This document shows, one piece after another, positions 17,466-25,238 of a DNA stretch of 39,422 nucleotides. Where the stretch lies: NCBI GenBank assembly GCA_005887895.1, contig VBPC01000172.1:1-39422 (forward strand), read 5' to 3'. Numbering within the stretch: the stretch's first letter is position 1; every line of letters begins with the position of its first letter. Both the position numbers and the translations under genes were made by a program. Below the pieces are notes generated by a model. It made no database searches. It saw only the letters and a list, made by a program, of their open reading frames with translations, and had not been told where the DNA came from. This DNA comes from Candidatus Rokuibacteriota bacterium. Its GTDB lineage: Bacteria; Methylomirabilota; Methylomirabilia; Rokubacteriales; CSP1-6.

Positions 17466-18185
17466 TCACGATCCTTTCCGCTCGAACGCCTCGCGCCGCA
17501 GCGGCGCCAGCGCGACCGACAGGAGCATCTTGAACACGTAGTAGATCGGCCGCAGGCCGGCGTGCATCGAGCGGCCGCCGGCCCGCGGGTACATGCGCAC
17601 CGGGACTTCCTTCAGCCGGAAGCCCGCGCGCCGCAGCGTGATGAGCACGTCGGCGTCGGCGTAGTCGGTCGGGTACCACTCGGTTGCCACGAAGCGGACG
17701 ACGTCGCTGCCGAAGGCCCGGAAGCCCGAGGTGACGTCGGAGAACCGTACGCCCGTCAGCAGCCATGCCAGGAGCCCGAACACGCCCATGCCCGTCCGAC
17801 GCAGCGCGCCGGCCCGGTAGTCGGCGCCGCCGCCGAGGAAGCGCGAGCCGATCGCGACGTCCGCTTCACGCCGCGCGATGACGGCGAGCAGCGCCGGAAT
17901 ATCGGCCGGCTCGTGCTGGCCGTCGGAGTCGAGATGCACGACGCAGTCGTACCCCTCGCGGACGGCGAACTTGTAGCCGGTCTGGGCGGCGACGCCGGCG
18001 CCGAGGTTGAACGGCAGGCGCACGACCCGCGCGCCGGCGGCGCGAGCGACGCCGGCCGTGTCGTCGGCCGAGCCGTCGTCGACGACCAGCACGGTCGCCT
18101 CCGGCGCCGCCGCCCGGATGCCGCCCAGCACGCGACCGATGCGGGCCGCCTCGTTGAAGGCCGGCAGCAGGACGAGCGCCTTCAT
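17466..18185 (-). CDS. GT2 glycosyltransferase (polyprenyl-phosphate hexose synthase type)
   Basis: A 239-residue GT-A enzyme of the dolichol-phosphate mannose synthase type without its own C-terminal membrane domain. Motifs are LLPAFNEAARIGRVL at the start, VVDDGSADDT (donor nucleotide), the DxD-like HLDSDGQHEP metal site, and GSRFLGGGADYR. It probably moves a sugar from a nucleotide to polyprenyl phosphate. The DUF2304 protein encoded immediately downstream may supply the membrane part. The ATG overlaps the wbqC-like stop (ATGA). Confidence 0.9.
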   Translation of the reverse strand: MKALVLLPAFNEAARIGRVLGGIRAAAPEATVLVVDDGSADDTAGVARAAGARVVRLPFNLGAGVAAQTGYKFAVREGYDCVVHLDSDGQHEPADIPALLAVIARREADVAIGSRFLGGGADYRAGALRRTGMGVFGLLAWLLTGVRFSDVTSGFRAFGSDVVRFVATEWYPTDYADADVLITLRRAGFRLKEVPVRMYPRAGGRSMHAGLRPIYYVFKMLLSVALAPLRREAFERKGS

Positions 18186-18931
18186 CGCGTGCTCTCGAGC
18201 GCGGCCGCGCGCCGCGCGACCATGTCGCGCCAGGGCACCGTGCGGCCGCCGACGTGGTCGGCGGCGGCGGGTCCGGTGTTGGCGAGGACGTCGAGCGCGG
18301 TCACGTACGGCTCGAAGACGCCGTGGAGCTGCGGATAGGGCGACCGGTCGTAGTCCATGTAGTCGACGGCGATGCCGGCCGCCTCGAACGCCTCGTGCTC
18401 GAGATAGTCGAGCGCGCCGTGGCCGGTGACGTAGCGGGTCGCGCCGAGCGCGCGACAGATGGCCAGCACCCGCGCCGAGCCGGCGCCCTCGATGCCGAGC
18501 GCGGAAGACCGCAGCGTGTCCCGCCGCACCCCGAGTAGCTCGGCCGCCAGCCTGGTGGTGGCGATCGTCAGCTCGGCCAGGCGTGGCCAGGAGGCGCCGG
18601 TCAGCGCGGCGAGCACCGGCTCGACGGAGTCCGCGAACGGCGCCCCCCGGAACGCCTCGCGGATGGCCGCCGCGTGGCGCGCGCGCCAGCGGCCGTCCTC
18701 GGCGATGGCGACCTGGTCGATGCGTTGCCCGAATCGGCCGCTCTTGCGGACCGGCACCGTGAGCCAGCGTCGCCCGGCCGCGGTCTTCAGCTGCACGCGG
18801 GCGAAGAAGCTGCGGCTCGTGTTCGAGGTGAACTGCACGTCGTCGTAGAACACGAACACGTCCGCCGTCTTCATGAGCGCGAAGTGGCCGCGCCAGGGCA
18901 GGTAACACGGCTGATTGATGGCGACGACCAT
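18182..18931 (-). CDS. WbqC-like family protein
   Basis: A 249-residue protein with the WbqC family pattern: INQPCYLPWRGHFALM, ADVFVFYDDVQFTSNTSRSFFARVQLK, a basic WLTVPV strand, and later CRALGATRYVTG and YMDYDRSPYPQLHG. The family is found in O-antigen clusters, usually beside DegT aminotransferases, and has been suggested to acylate a sugar amine (for example with glycine). That fits the local aminotransferase and the adjacent GNAT. Biochemistry of the family is thin, so the role is an inference. It overlaps its upstream neighbour by one base (TGATG). Confidence 0.85.
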   Translation of the reverse strand: MVVAINQPCYLPWRGHFALMKTADVFVFYDDVQFTSNTSRSFFARVQLKTAAGRRWLTVPVRKSGRFGQRIDQVAIAEDGRWRARHAAAIREAFRGAPFADSVEPVLAALTGASWPRLAELTIATTRLAAELLGVRRDTLRSSALGIEGAGSARVLAICRALGATRYVTGHGALDYLEHEAFEAAGIAVDYMDYDRSPYPQLHGVFEPYVTALDVLANTGPAAADHVGGRTVPWRDMVARRAAALESTR

Positions 18932-19473
18932 CAGGCGAGGAAGAACGCCATGACGATGACGTCGACGAAGCCGTCGGGGCGGGCGAGCTGGCGGCGCAGC
19001 ACCCCCTCGGTCTGGAACCCGGCCCGGGTGTAGATCTCCACGGCGCGCGGATTGTCGGCGGCAACCTCCAGCAGCACCTTGCGCAGGCCGAGCGCGGCCG
19101 CCCGGCCGAGCATGAGGCGCAGGCTCTCGCGGGCGACGCCGCGGCCCCAGCAGTCCTTCTCGCCGATCACGATACCGAAGTAGGCAGTGCCGGCTCGCCG
19201 ATCGATCCGCGTCAGGTTCGTGAGGCCCACCAGCCGCGCGGACTCCCGCAGCTCGATGGCGAGCGTCAAGCGCGAGGACTCCGCGCCGTCGGACACCGCC
19301 CGCAGCCAGCGCCGCGCCTCGCGCGTGCCGAAGGTGACGTCGCTCCACAGCGCGCCATGACGCAGCTCGGGGTCGCGCCGCCAGGCGATCACGCTCGGCA
19401 GGTCGGTGCGACGGAACCCCCGGAGCCGCACCTGCTTGCCGACCAGCGGGCGCATTCGCACGCCGACCGTCAC
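18931..19473 (-). CDS. GNAT family N-acetyltransferase
   Basis: A 180-residue acetyltransferase. The acceptor side begins RPLVGKQVRLRGFRRTDLPSV, and the acetyl-CoA loop is around GEKDCWGRGVARESLRLML, matching the Q/RxxGxG/A signature. The C-terminal part (NPRAVEIYTRAGFQTEGVLRR) is standard for RimJ/RimL-like GNATs. GTG 19473 is favoured because it overlaps the previous stop as GTGA; ATG 19455 is possible. In this context it probably N-acetylates a 4-amino sugar nucleotide made by the DegT enzyme. A ribosomal-protein acetyltransferase is a less likely alternative. Confidence 0.85.
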   Translation of the reverse strand: MTVGVRMRPLVGKQVRLRGFRRTDLPSVIAWRRDPELRHGALWSDVTFGTREARRWLRAVSDGAESSRLTLAIELRESARLVGLTNLTRIDRRAGTAYFGIVIGEKDCWGRGVARESLRLMLGRAAALGLRKVLLEVAADNPRAVEIYTRAGFQTEGVLRRQLARPDGFVDVIVMAFFLA

Positions 19474-20657
19474 GGGAAGAAGAACCGGAGACCCGCCCGG
19501 TGGAGCAGCCCGGCCTGCGCGAGGATGTCGTGCGCGCGCCCGGGATTCAGTCCCACCAGCACGTCGCTGACGTCGGCGGGGATCTCGCGGGGATGGACGA
19601 CGGGCCGGCCGAGATGCGCCTTGCCGGCCTTGAACGGGCTCTGATCGAGGTAGCACGCGATGGCCTCGCGGGCTGGACCGGCCGCCAGCGTCAGGTAGCT
19701 GCCGAACACGCCGGCGCCATAGACGGCCAACGCGCCGTGGCCGCGCGGCCGCCGGCGCAGGAACGCCTCCAGCCGCGCGCCGCACTCGACCCAGCGCGCG
19801 ACGGCGGTCCGGATGGCGGCGGCGCAGGCGTCGACGAGGTCGCCGCCGAGCCGCGCCGGCGGCCGAGCGGCCGTCGACGGGTCGGGGGCGGCCATCAGCG
19901 TGATCTGGCCGAGCTGGTGGTGCTCGGAGACGACGAGCGGGCGCAGGCCGGCGCGGTGCACGAGCGCGGCGAGGCTGAGCGCCGAGAAGTGCGAGAGGTG
20001 ATCGGCCAGGAAGGCATCGATCGTGTTCGTCATCACGTTCGGCACCGTGAGATAGAGCAGGCCGGTCGGCCCCAGCAGGGCGGCGATCCTCGCCAGGGTC
20101 CCCGCCGGCTCGACCAGATGCTCGGCGACGAAGAAGAGCGTGACGAGATCGAAGCCGCTGCCCGGCGCCTCCGCCTGCTCGAGCGACGTCACGGCGAAGC
20201 GGCCCGGTCCGGTGAGGGGCTCCACGAACGGCCGGTAGCGCTCGGAGACGTCGCAGCCGTGGAGCTCCCAGCCCGGGTACTGACGCTGGAAGCGCGAGAG
20301 GAACGCGCCCTTGCCGCACCCGAAATCGAGCAGGCGACCCTTGGCCGGCAGGTTGGCCAGCCGGACGAGGTTCTGGAGCTGGATCTGCGAGCGATAGACC
20401 GGCTGCAGGTTCGCGTCGAGGTCGTAGAGGTCGTCCGCCTCCGGCGAGTCGAGCAGCGAGTCGTACTCGGCGCCGTAGTAGCCGGCGACGTCGTCGAAGC
20501 CGCCCTCGTCGCTCATGACGTGGGCGCAGTTGGCGCAGAGGTGAATCTTGAGGCGGCCGCGGCGGAGCTTCGACTCCGACGTCAGCGTCTGCTCGAGCAT
20601 CGAGGCGTGGAGCAGCTCCGGCTCGGGACGCGCGCACACGCGGCAGGCCGCGAGCAT
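19470..20657 (-). CDS. Class I SAM methyltransferase with N-terminal zinc site (sugar C-methyltransferase-like)
   Basis: A 395-residue protein. Residues 1-50 carry a CxxC pair (Cys5/8 and Cys41/44), like the zinc-binding front of sugar C-methyltransferases. Residues 108-215 are the SAM fold with LLDFGCGKGAF. The C-terminal third (ALAVYGAGVFGSYLTLAAG) looks like the Rossmann-like tail domain of the same enzymes. The region equivalent to the catalytic YHEH is DHLSHFS (199-205), so chemistry may differ. It is a distant paralog of the product of 27273-28508 in the same cluster. It may methylate a second sugar position or a hydroxyl; the substrate is unknown. Confidence 0.82.
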   Translation of the reverse strand: MLAACRVCARPEPELLHASMLEQTLTSESKLRRGRLKIHLCANCAHVMSDEGGFDDVAGYYGAEYDSLLDSPEADDLYDLDANLQPVYRSQIQLQNLVRLANLPAKGRLLDFGCGKGAFLSRFQRQYPGWELHGCDVSERYRPFVEPLTGPGRFAVTSLEQAEAPGSGFDLVTLFFVAEHLVEPAGTLARIAALLGPTGLLYLTVPNVMTNTIDAFLADHLSHFSALSLAALVHRAGLRPLVVSEHHQLGQITLMAAPDPSTAARPPARLGGDLVDACAAAIRTAVARWVECGARLEAFLRRRPRGHGALAVYGAGVFGSYLTLAAGPAREAIACYLDQSPFKAGKAHLGRPVVHPREIPADVSDVLVGLNPGRAHDILAQAGLLHRAGLRFFFP

Positions 20658-20661
20658 GCGC

Positions 20662-21558
20662 TCAGCCCTCGGCCGGTCCGGCGACCAGCTCCGGGTGGTA
20701 GCGCCGGAAGTCGACGCCCTCGTTCATGCCGCCCACCCAGTCGTGGCGGACGGCGGTCGGGTTCAGGAAGTCGAAGTAGCGCGCCTGCAGCGTCCACCGT
20801 GTGGCGTCGCTGCGGTTGGGCTGCGAGCGATGCAGCAGGAACGTGTGGAAGACCAGGGCGTCGCCGGCGCGGGCCGGCACCGCCAGCTCGGCGTGGCGCG
20901 CCAGGATCGCCTCCAGGCCGTCGATCTCCAGCGCCTCGTTGGCGTTTCGCCGCGCGTTGAGCGCGTCGCGCACGTGCACCGGCAAGGCGCCCAGCCGCTG
21001 CGTGCGGGGCGCCAGGCGCAGGCAGCCGTTGGCCTCGTCGACGTCCACCAGCGGCAGCCACAGCGTCACCGCGTTGTCGCTGGTGAGGTTGTAGGGGTAC
21101 TCCTGGTGCCACGGCGAGAGATACGTCTCTTCGCCGGGGTGGTCCATGCGCACGCCGGTGCCGTTGGGATAGATGCCGGGCAGCCGCGTGGCCATGAGCT
21201 GGCGCATCACCGCCCACACGCGCGGCGCCGTGATCAGCGAGTACACGCTGGGCAGCTTGCGCACGGCCATGTACAGGCGCCCGACCCGGGCGCGGTCGGC
21301 GGTCAGCAGCAGGTCGAGGCCGCGGTCGAAGCGCTCGAGGGTCGAGGCCGCGCGCTCGAGGCGGAGCTCGGCGAGCAGCAGGCCGATCATCGTCGCCGCC
21401 TCGTCGCGGAAGCGCGTCACGACGTCGGCCGCCGCGAACTCGCGCAGCAGCAGGCAGCCGTGCTCGCCGTAGGCGGCCAGCGCCGTCTCCGAGAGCGGGC
21501 GCTCGGCGTCCCAGTCCGCCCGCACGGTGAACCGCTCGGCGGTGGCGGTCTCGCCCAT
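20662..21558 (-). CDS. Phytanoyl-CoA dioxygenase (PhyH) family oxygenase
   Basis: A 298-residue Fe(II)/2-oxoglutarate oxygenase of the PhyH family. The cupin core has LSPWHQEYPYN with His151 and Glu153 where most members have HxD, then the distal His243 in FLLHRSQPNRS and Arg254 for 2-oxoglutarate. Such enzymes hydroxylate, or otherwise oxidise, small molecules. In a glycan cluster it may oxidise a sugar or lipid part. It overlaps the degT stop by one base and ends four bases before the methyltransferase gene. The substrate is unknown. Confidence 0.85.
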   Translation of the reverse strand: MGETATAERFTVRADWDAERPLSETALAAYGEHGCLLLREFAAADVVTRFRDEAATMIGLLLAELRLERAASTLERFDRGLDLLLTADRARVGRLYMAVRKLPSVYSLITAPRVWAVMRQLMATRLPGIYPNGTGVRMDHPGEETYLSPWHQEYPYNLTSDNAVTLWLPLVDVDEANGCLRLAPRTQRLGALPVHVRDALNARRNANEALEIDGLEAILARHAELAVPARAGDALVFHTFLLHRSQPNRSDATRWTLQARYFDFLNPTAVRHDWVGGMNEGVDFRRYHPELVAGPAEG

Positions 21559-22697
21559 CAGCGCGCGCCGAAGTGCTCGCGGATCGCCGCGGCCACGCGC
21601 TCGACCAGCGCATCGGCCATCAGCGTGTGCAGCGGCAGGGTGAGGATCTCGCGCGTCACCCGCTCGGTGACGGCGAGGTCGCCGCGCCGGCAGCCCCTGA
21701 GGAACGAGAACTCCTGGGCGGGCAGGAAGTGGATGCCCGTGGCGATGCCGCGCCGGCGGAGGTGCTCGATGAGGCCCTCGCGGCGGGCCGCCGGCACCCG
21801 GATCGTGTAGATGAACGGCGCCACGTCCTCGAAGTCCGTCGCCGGGCAGCGCACGCCGTCGACGCCGGCCAGCCGCGCGTTGTAGAGCCGGCACGAGCGG
21901 CGACGGGCGGCGATGAACTCCGGCGCGCGCCCGAGCTGCGAGAGCCCCACCGCGGCGTTGATGTTCGTCATGTGGTAACGGAAGCCCTGGGAGACGACGT
22001 CGTACTCCCAGGCGCGGCTGTTCTTGTAGCGCTCCAGCGTCTCGCGATCGATGCCGAGGAACCGCCAGTGGCGCAGGCGCTCCAGCGTGGCGGGGTCGCC
22101 GACGACGACGGCCCCGCCGTCGATCGCCGTGATGACCTTGACCGGGTCGAAGCTGAAGCACGTCACGTCGCCGAAGCTGCCGATCATGCGGCCGTCGGCG
22201 CGGCTGCCGAAGGCGTGGGTGGCATCCTCCACGACGCGCACGCCGCGCCGCTCGGCCAGCGCGTACAGCTCCTTGAGCCGGCCGGGAAGGCCACCGAAGT
22301 GCAGCGGCACGATCGCCTTCGTCCGCGGCCCCAGCAGCGCAGCCGCCTTGTCGGGGTCGAGACCGAGCGTCGCGTCGTCGACGTCGCAGAACACCGGCGC
22401 CGCGCCGGCCGCGATGATCGCCTGGTGATCGGCGACGAAGTTGAACGCCGGCGTGACGACCTCGTCGCCGGGGCTCACGCCGGCCGCCAGCAGCCCCAGG
22501 TGCAGGGCGGAGGTGCCCGTGTTGGTCGCCAGCACGTAGCGCGCCTCGAGGCCCAGGAAGCGCGCGAGCCCGTCCTCGAAGGCCTGCGTCACCGCGCCCA
22601 TGCCGAGCCAGCCGGCGTGCAGGGCGTCCACCACGGCCTTGATCGTGTCGAGACCCACGTGCGGCTGGAAGACCGGGATCGGCGGCTGCTCAGTCAC
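21558..22697 (-). CDS. DegT/DnrJ/EryC1 family sugar aminotransferase
   Basis: A 379-residue PLP enzyme that transfers an amino group from glutamate to a keto-sugar nucleotide. Visible are NTGTSALHL (59-67, phosphate cup), EDATHAFGS with Asp158 contacting the pyridine nitrogen, and the Schiff-base Lys187 in FSFDPVKVITAIDGG. The C-terminal part (YHMTNINAAVGLSQLG, GIHFLPAQEFSFL) matches 4-aminotransferases of the VioA/Per type in general shape. Its natural substrate here may be a CDP-4-keto-6-deoxyhexose from the dehydratase of the same cluster. It overlaps the CmcI-like gene by eight bases. Confidence 0.9.
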   Translation of the reverse strand: MTEQPPIPVFQPHVGLDTIKAVVDALHAGWLGMGAVTQAFEDGLARFLGLEARYVLATNTGTSALHLGLLAAGVSPGDEVVTPAFNFVADHQAIIAAGAAPVFCDVDDATLGLDPDKAAALLGPRTKAIVPLHFGGLPGRLKELYALAERRGVRVVEDATHAFGSRADGRMIGSFGDVTCFSFDPVKVITAIDGGAVVVGDPATLERLRHWRFLGIDRETLERYKNSRAWEYDVVSQGFRYHMTNINAAVGLSQLGRAPEFIAARRRSCRLYNARLAGVDGVRCPATDFEDVAPFIYTIRVPAARREGLIEHLRRRGIATGIHFLPAQEFSFLRGCRRGDLAVTERVTREILTLPLHTLMADALVERVAAAIREHFGAR

Positions 22698-23427
22698 CGA
22701 CGCACCTCAGGAAGCCGTCCGGCGCGCACGTGAGCAGCAGCTTGGCCGGAATACGGGCGTCGATCTCGAAGCGCGACGTCGTCGTCAGGAACTCCCACAC
22801 CGCGGTCTTGGGATTGTTGCCCTTGCCCCACGCGCGTCCGGCAAACAGCTCGTCGGGCAGGTCCTCGATGAGCGTGTCGAAGACGACGAGATAGCTGCCG
22901 CGGGTCACCAGCGGCGCGTAGAGGTCCAGCTCGCGCCGGACGTGGGCGTGCGTGTGGTCGGAGTCGAGGATGACCAGCACGGCGCGCCGGCCGCGCGCGT
23001 GCTCGCCCACCGCCGCGGCGACGGGCGCGTCGGTCGACGAGCCCTCGAGCAGCTGGATCCGGTGGGCGAGCGGATGGCGTTCGATCTCGCGCCGGTTGTG
23101 CGGGCGAATGTCCACGTCGACGCCCACGACCAGCCGATCGCCTCCGAGGAGCTCGAGCAGCGAGGCCGAGTGGACCAGCGAGCCGCCGTGGGCGATGCCG
23201 GTCTCGACGATGAGGTCCGGGCGCACCTGCCAGATCAGCTCCTGCACGGCCAGCAGGTCCTGGGGCAGCTGGATGACCGGCCGCCCGAGCCAGGTGAAGT
23301 TGTAGGTGTAGCGCCGCCGCGTGACCTCGGCCAGCCAGGCGCGCGACAGCGCCTGCATGTCGGCGTCGGCCATCAGCCGGTCGACGTTGGCGGTGACTTC
23401 CCCGGCGAAGCGTTCGATCTCGTCCAC
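22690..23427 (-). CDS. CmcI-like/rhamnosyl O-methyltransferase family protein
   Basis: A 245-residue class I SAM protein of the cephalosporin hydroxylase (CmcI) family. Typical segments are RYTYNFTWLGRPVIQLPQDL, LIVETGIAHGGSLVHSASLLEL, VVGVDVDIRPHNR and LVILDSDHTHAHVRREL. In sugar clusters these proteins are generally O-methyltransferases acting on a deoxyhexose. The Asp and His of DSDHTH are the usual metal ligands. It starts at GTG 23427 after an 85-base gap, the longest in this operon, which is comparatively AT-rich and could hold an internal promoter. Confidence 0.85.
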   Translation of the reverse strand: MDEIERFAGEVTANVDRLMADADMQALSRAWLAEVTRRRYTYNFTWLGRPVIQLPQDLLAVQELIWQVRPDLIVETGIAHGGSLVHSASLLELLGGDRLVVGVDVDIRPHNRREIERHPLAHRIQLLEGSSTDAPVAAAVGEHARGRRAVLVILDSDHTHAHVRRELDLYAPLVTRGSYLVVFDTLIEDLPDELFAGRAWGKGNNPKTAVWEFLTTTSRFEIDARIPAKLLLTCAPDGFLRCVGD

Positions 23428-23512
23428 CGTTTTCTCACGTTATCCCAGTCGGCCACGGAAACAGCCATCCATTTTTGCCAGCGATTTCGCCCGCTTCGAA
23501 AGCGAATCCGCG

Positions 23513-24652
23513 TCAGGCGTGCGCCGCGTAGATCGCCAGCAGCGCGGGGACGTGGACCCGCCAGTCGTAACGCGCTTCGACCAGAGCCCGGGCTGCCGCG
23601 CCGAGCCGCGCGCAGCGGGTGGGATCGGCCCGCAGCGCCCGGATGGCCTCCACGGCGTCCTGCGGCGTCTCGGCGAGCAGCAGGTGACGGCCGTGCTCGA
23701 CCTCGAGACCCTCGGCGGCCTTGGCCGGGCAGACGACCGGCAGGCCGGCGGCGAAGTACTCGAGGATCTTGAGCCGCGTACCGCTGCCGTGACGCACGGG
23801 GGCGATGGCCAGCTGGGCCATGGCCAGCGGCGTCGCGGTCGACTCGACGCGGCCGAGGAAGCGCACGTTGCGTGGCGCGCGCGCCGGTCGGACGGCGGCG
23901 TCGCCGACGATGTCGAACTGGACGTCGGGTAACGCCGGCGCCAGGTCGCGACAGATCTCCTCGAGCGCGAAGAAGTTCGGCGGATACCGCATGGTGCCCA
24001 CGAACACCACCGGGCCCCCGTTCGCGAACGCGGCGGCGGGTCGCGGCCTGAATGCGCCCGCGTCGACGCAGTTGGGGACGATGGTCGACTTCGCGGCGAC
24101 GCCGGGCGCGAGCCGCTCGGCCCGGTCCCGGTCCACGCTCGAGCAGAACAGAACGTGGGAGGCTCGCCTCCAGCAGGCGACTTCGATGCGCGCCTGCCGT
24201 CCGCGCGTGAGGCGGTGAAAGAGCCGGTCGCCCGGCGAGGCCTGCGGGAACGCGGCCATGTCCTGGTAGACGTTGTGGGCGTCGAGGACGAAGCGTGAGA
24301 GGCCGGCGCGTCGCGCTGCGGCGAAGAGCAGCGGCGACTCGAGCTGGACGAGACTGCCGGCGGTGTCGAGCGAGACCGGAAAGCGGTAGCCGAGCGTCGG
24401 ACCGAGCAGCATGCGGGCGAGGTGAACGGCGCGGGCCACCCCGCGCGACGGGCGCGGCACGTGAACGACCTCGAGCCCGGCGGGGGGATGGGCCGGTGCC
24501 GGCGCCGAGGAAAAGCACCGCAGCGTCACCGCGCCGAGGTGCGGACGCACCGCCGCCGCCAGCCCGAACGTGCGGGCCGCCGAGCCGCTGGCGGGCGGCA
24601 CCACGGTGTCGGGCGCCACGCACACCAGCCGCAGGTCGCCCAGCCCGCTCAC
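23513..24652 (-). CDS. GT4-type glycosyltransferase (GT-B fold)
   Basis: A 379-residue GT-B enzyme. The N-terminal acceptor half has a Gly/Ser/Ala-rich loop (DTVVPPASGSAARTFGLA). The donor half has STIVPNCVDAGAF, VVFVGTMRYPPNFFALEEI and the E-x7-E-like RHGSGTRLKILEYFAAGLPVV. It adds a sugar to a growing glycan on a lipid carrier at the cytoplasmic face. GTG 24652 is chosen because it overlaps as GTGA with the reading frame of the decayed 3' part of the preceding GT2 gene. Confidence 0.88.
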   Translation of the reverse strand: MSGLGDLRLVCVAPDTVVPPASGSAARTFGLAAAVRPHLGAVTLRCFSSAPAPAHPPAGLEVVHVPRPSRGVARAVHLARMLLGPTLGYRFPVSLDTAGSLVQLESPLLFAAARRAGLSRFVLDAHNVYQDMAAFPQASPGDRLFHRLTRGRQARIEVACWRRASHVLFCSSVDRDRAERLAPGVAAKSTIVPNCVDAGAFRPRPAAAFANGGPVVFVGTMRYPPNFFALEEICRDLAPALPDVQFDIVGDAAVRPARAPRNVRFLGRVESTATPLAMAQLAIAPVRHGSGTRLKILEYFAAGLPVVCPAKAAEGLEVEHGRHLLLAETPQDAVEAIRALRADPTRCARLGAAARALVEARYDWRVHVPALLAIYAAHA

Positions 24653-24738
24653 GTCAGCCGCGGACGCCGTCCGCGGAGCGCGCGCCAGCCACTGCCGACG
24701 GCCCACTCCAGGATCGCGCCCACGCGCCGCACGACCCG
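24649..24738 (-). pseudogene. Detached C-terminal remnant of the truncated GT2 gene
   Basis: Directly after the TAG at 24739-24741, in the same frame, 29 codons read RVVRRVGAILEWAVGSGW and so on, ending at a TGA that overlaps the next start as GTGA. This looks like the tail of a GT2, with its translational coupling still intact. Confidence 0.6.
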
Positions 24739-25230
24739 CTAGAACCGCGAGTTGTCCATCGGGTCGCGCAGGAAAAGGCGCAGGTTGTCGTCGAGGGCGC
24801 CCATCAGCGCGAATGTGCCCGGCGCGCGACGCGGGGTGCCGTCGCGCTCGAGGAACTCGACGCGTGGCACGCAGCTGACGACGTCGGGCCGCGCGTCGAG
24901 CACGGCGACCGCCCGCCCCAGCAGGCCGGGCAGCACGAAGTCGTCGGCCGGCAGCCACATGAAGTACGGCGCGCGGGCGGCGTCGAGAACGTAGCGGAAG
25001 TTGTCGAAGCCGCTGATCGCCGGCGCCTGGCGGGTGTAGCGGATCCGCGCGTCGCGGGCGGCGTAGCGCCGGCAGATCGCCTCGGTGCCGTCGGTCGAGC
25101 CGTTGTCGGAGACGATCAGCTCGAGCTCGTCGAACGTCTGGGCCAGCACCGACTCGATGGCGCGAGCGACGCAGGCCTCGAGGTTGAACACGGGCATGCC
25201 GACCGACACCCGGGGCGTCGCCGATGTCAC
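24739..25230 (-). CDS. GT2 glycosyltransferase, truncated
   Basis: A 163-residue GT-A N-terminal half starting at GTG 25230. It has VSVGMPVFNLEACVARAIES, the donor motif VSDNGSTDGT, and WLPADDFVLPG in place of DxD. It then stops at TAG 24739 after NLRLFLRDPMDNSRF, where family members normally continue for about 100 further residues (acceptor region). The in-frame remnant downstream suggests that an internal segment was lost. The catalytic nucleotide-binding part is present, but the acceptor side is missing, so activity is doubtful. It lies between the flippase and a GT4 in the glycan operon. Confidence 0.8.
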   Translation of the reverse strand: MTSATPRVSVGMPVFNLEACVARAIESVLAQTFDELELIVSDNGSTDGTEAICRRYAARDARIRYTRQAPAISGFDNFRYVLDAARAPYFMWLPADDFVLPGLLGRAVAVLDARPDVVSCVPRVEFLERDGTPRRAPGTFALMGALDDNLRLFLRDPMDNSRF

Positions 25231-25238
25231 GGTCGCCG

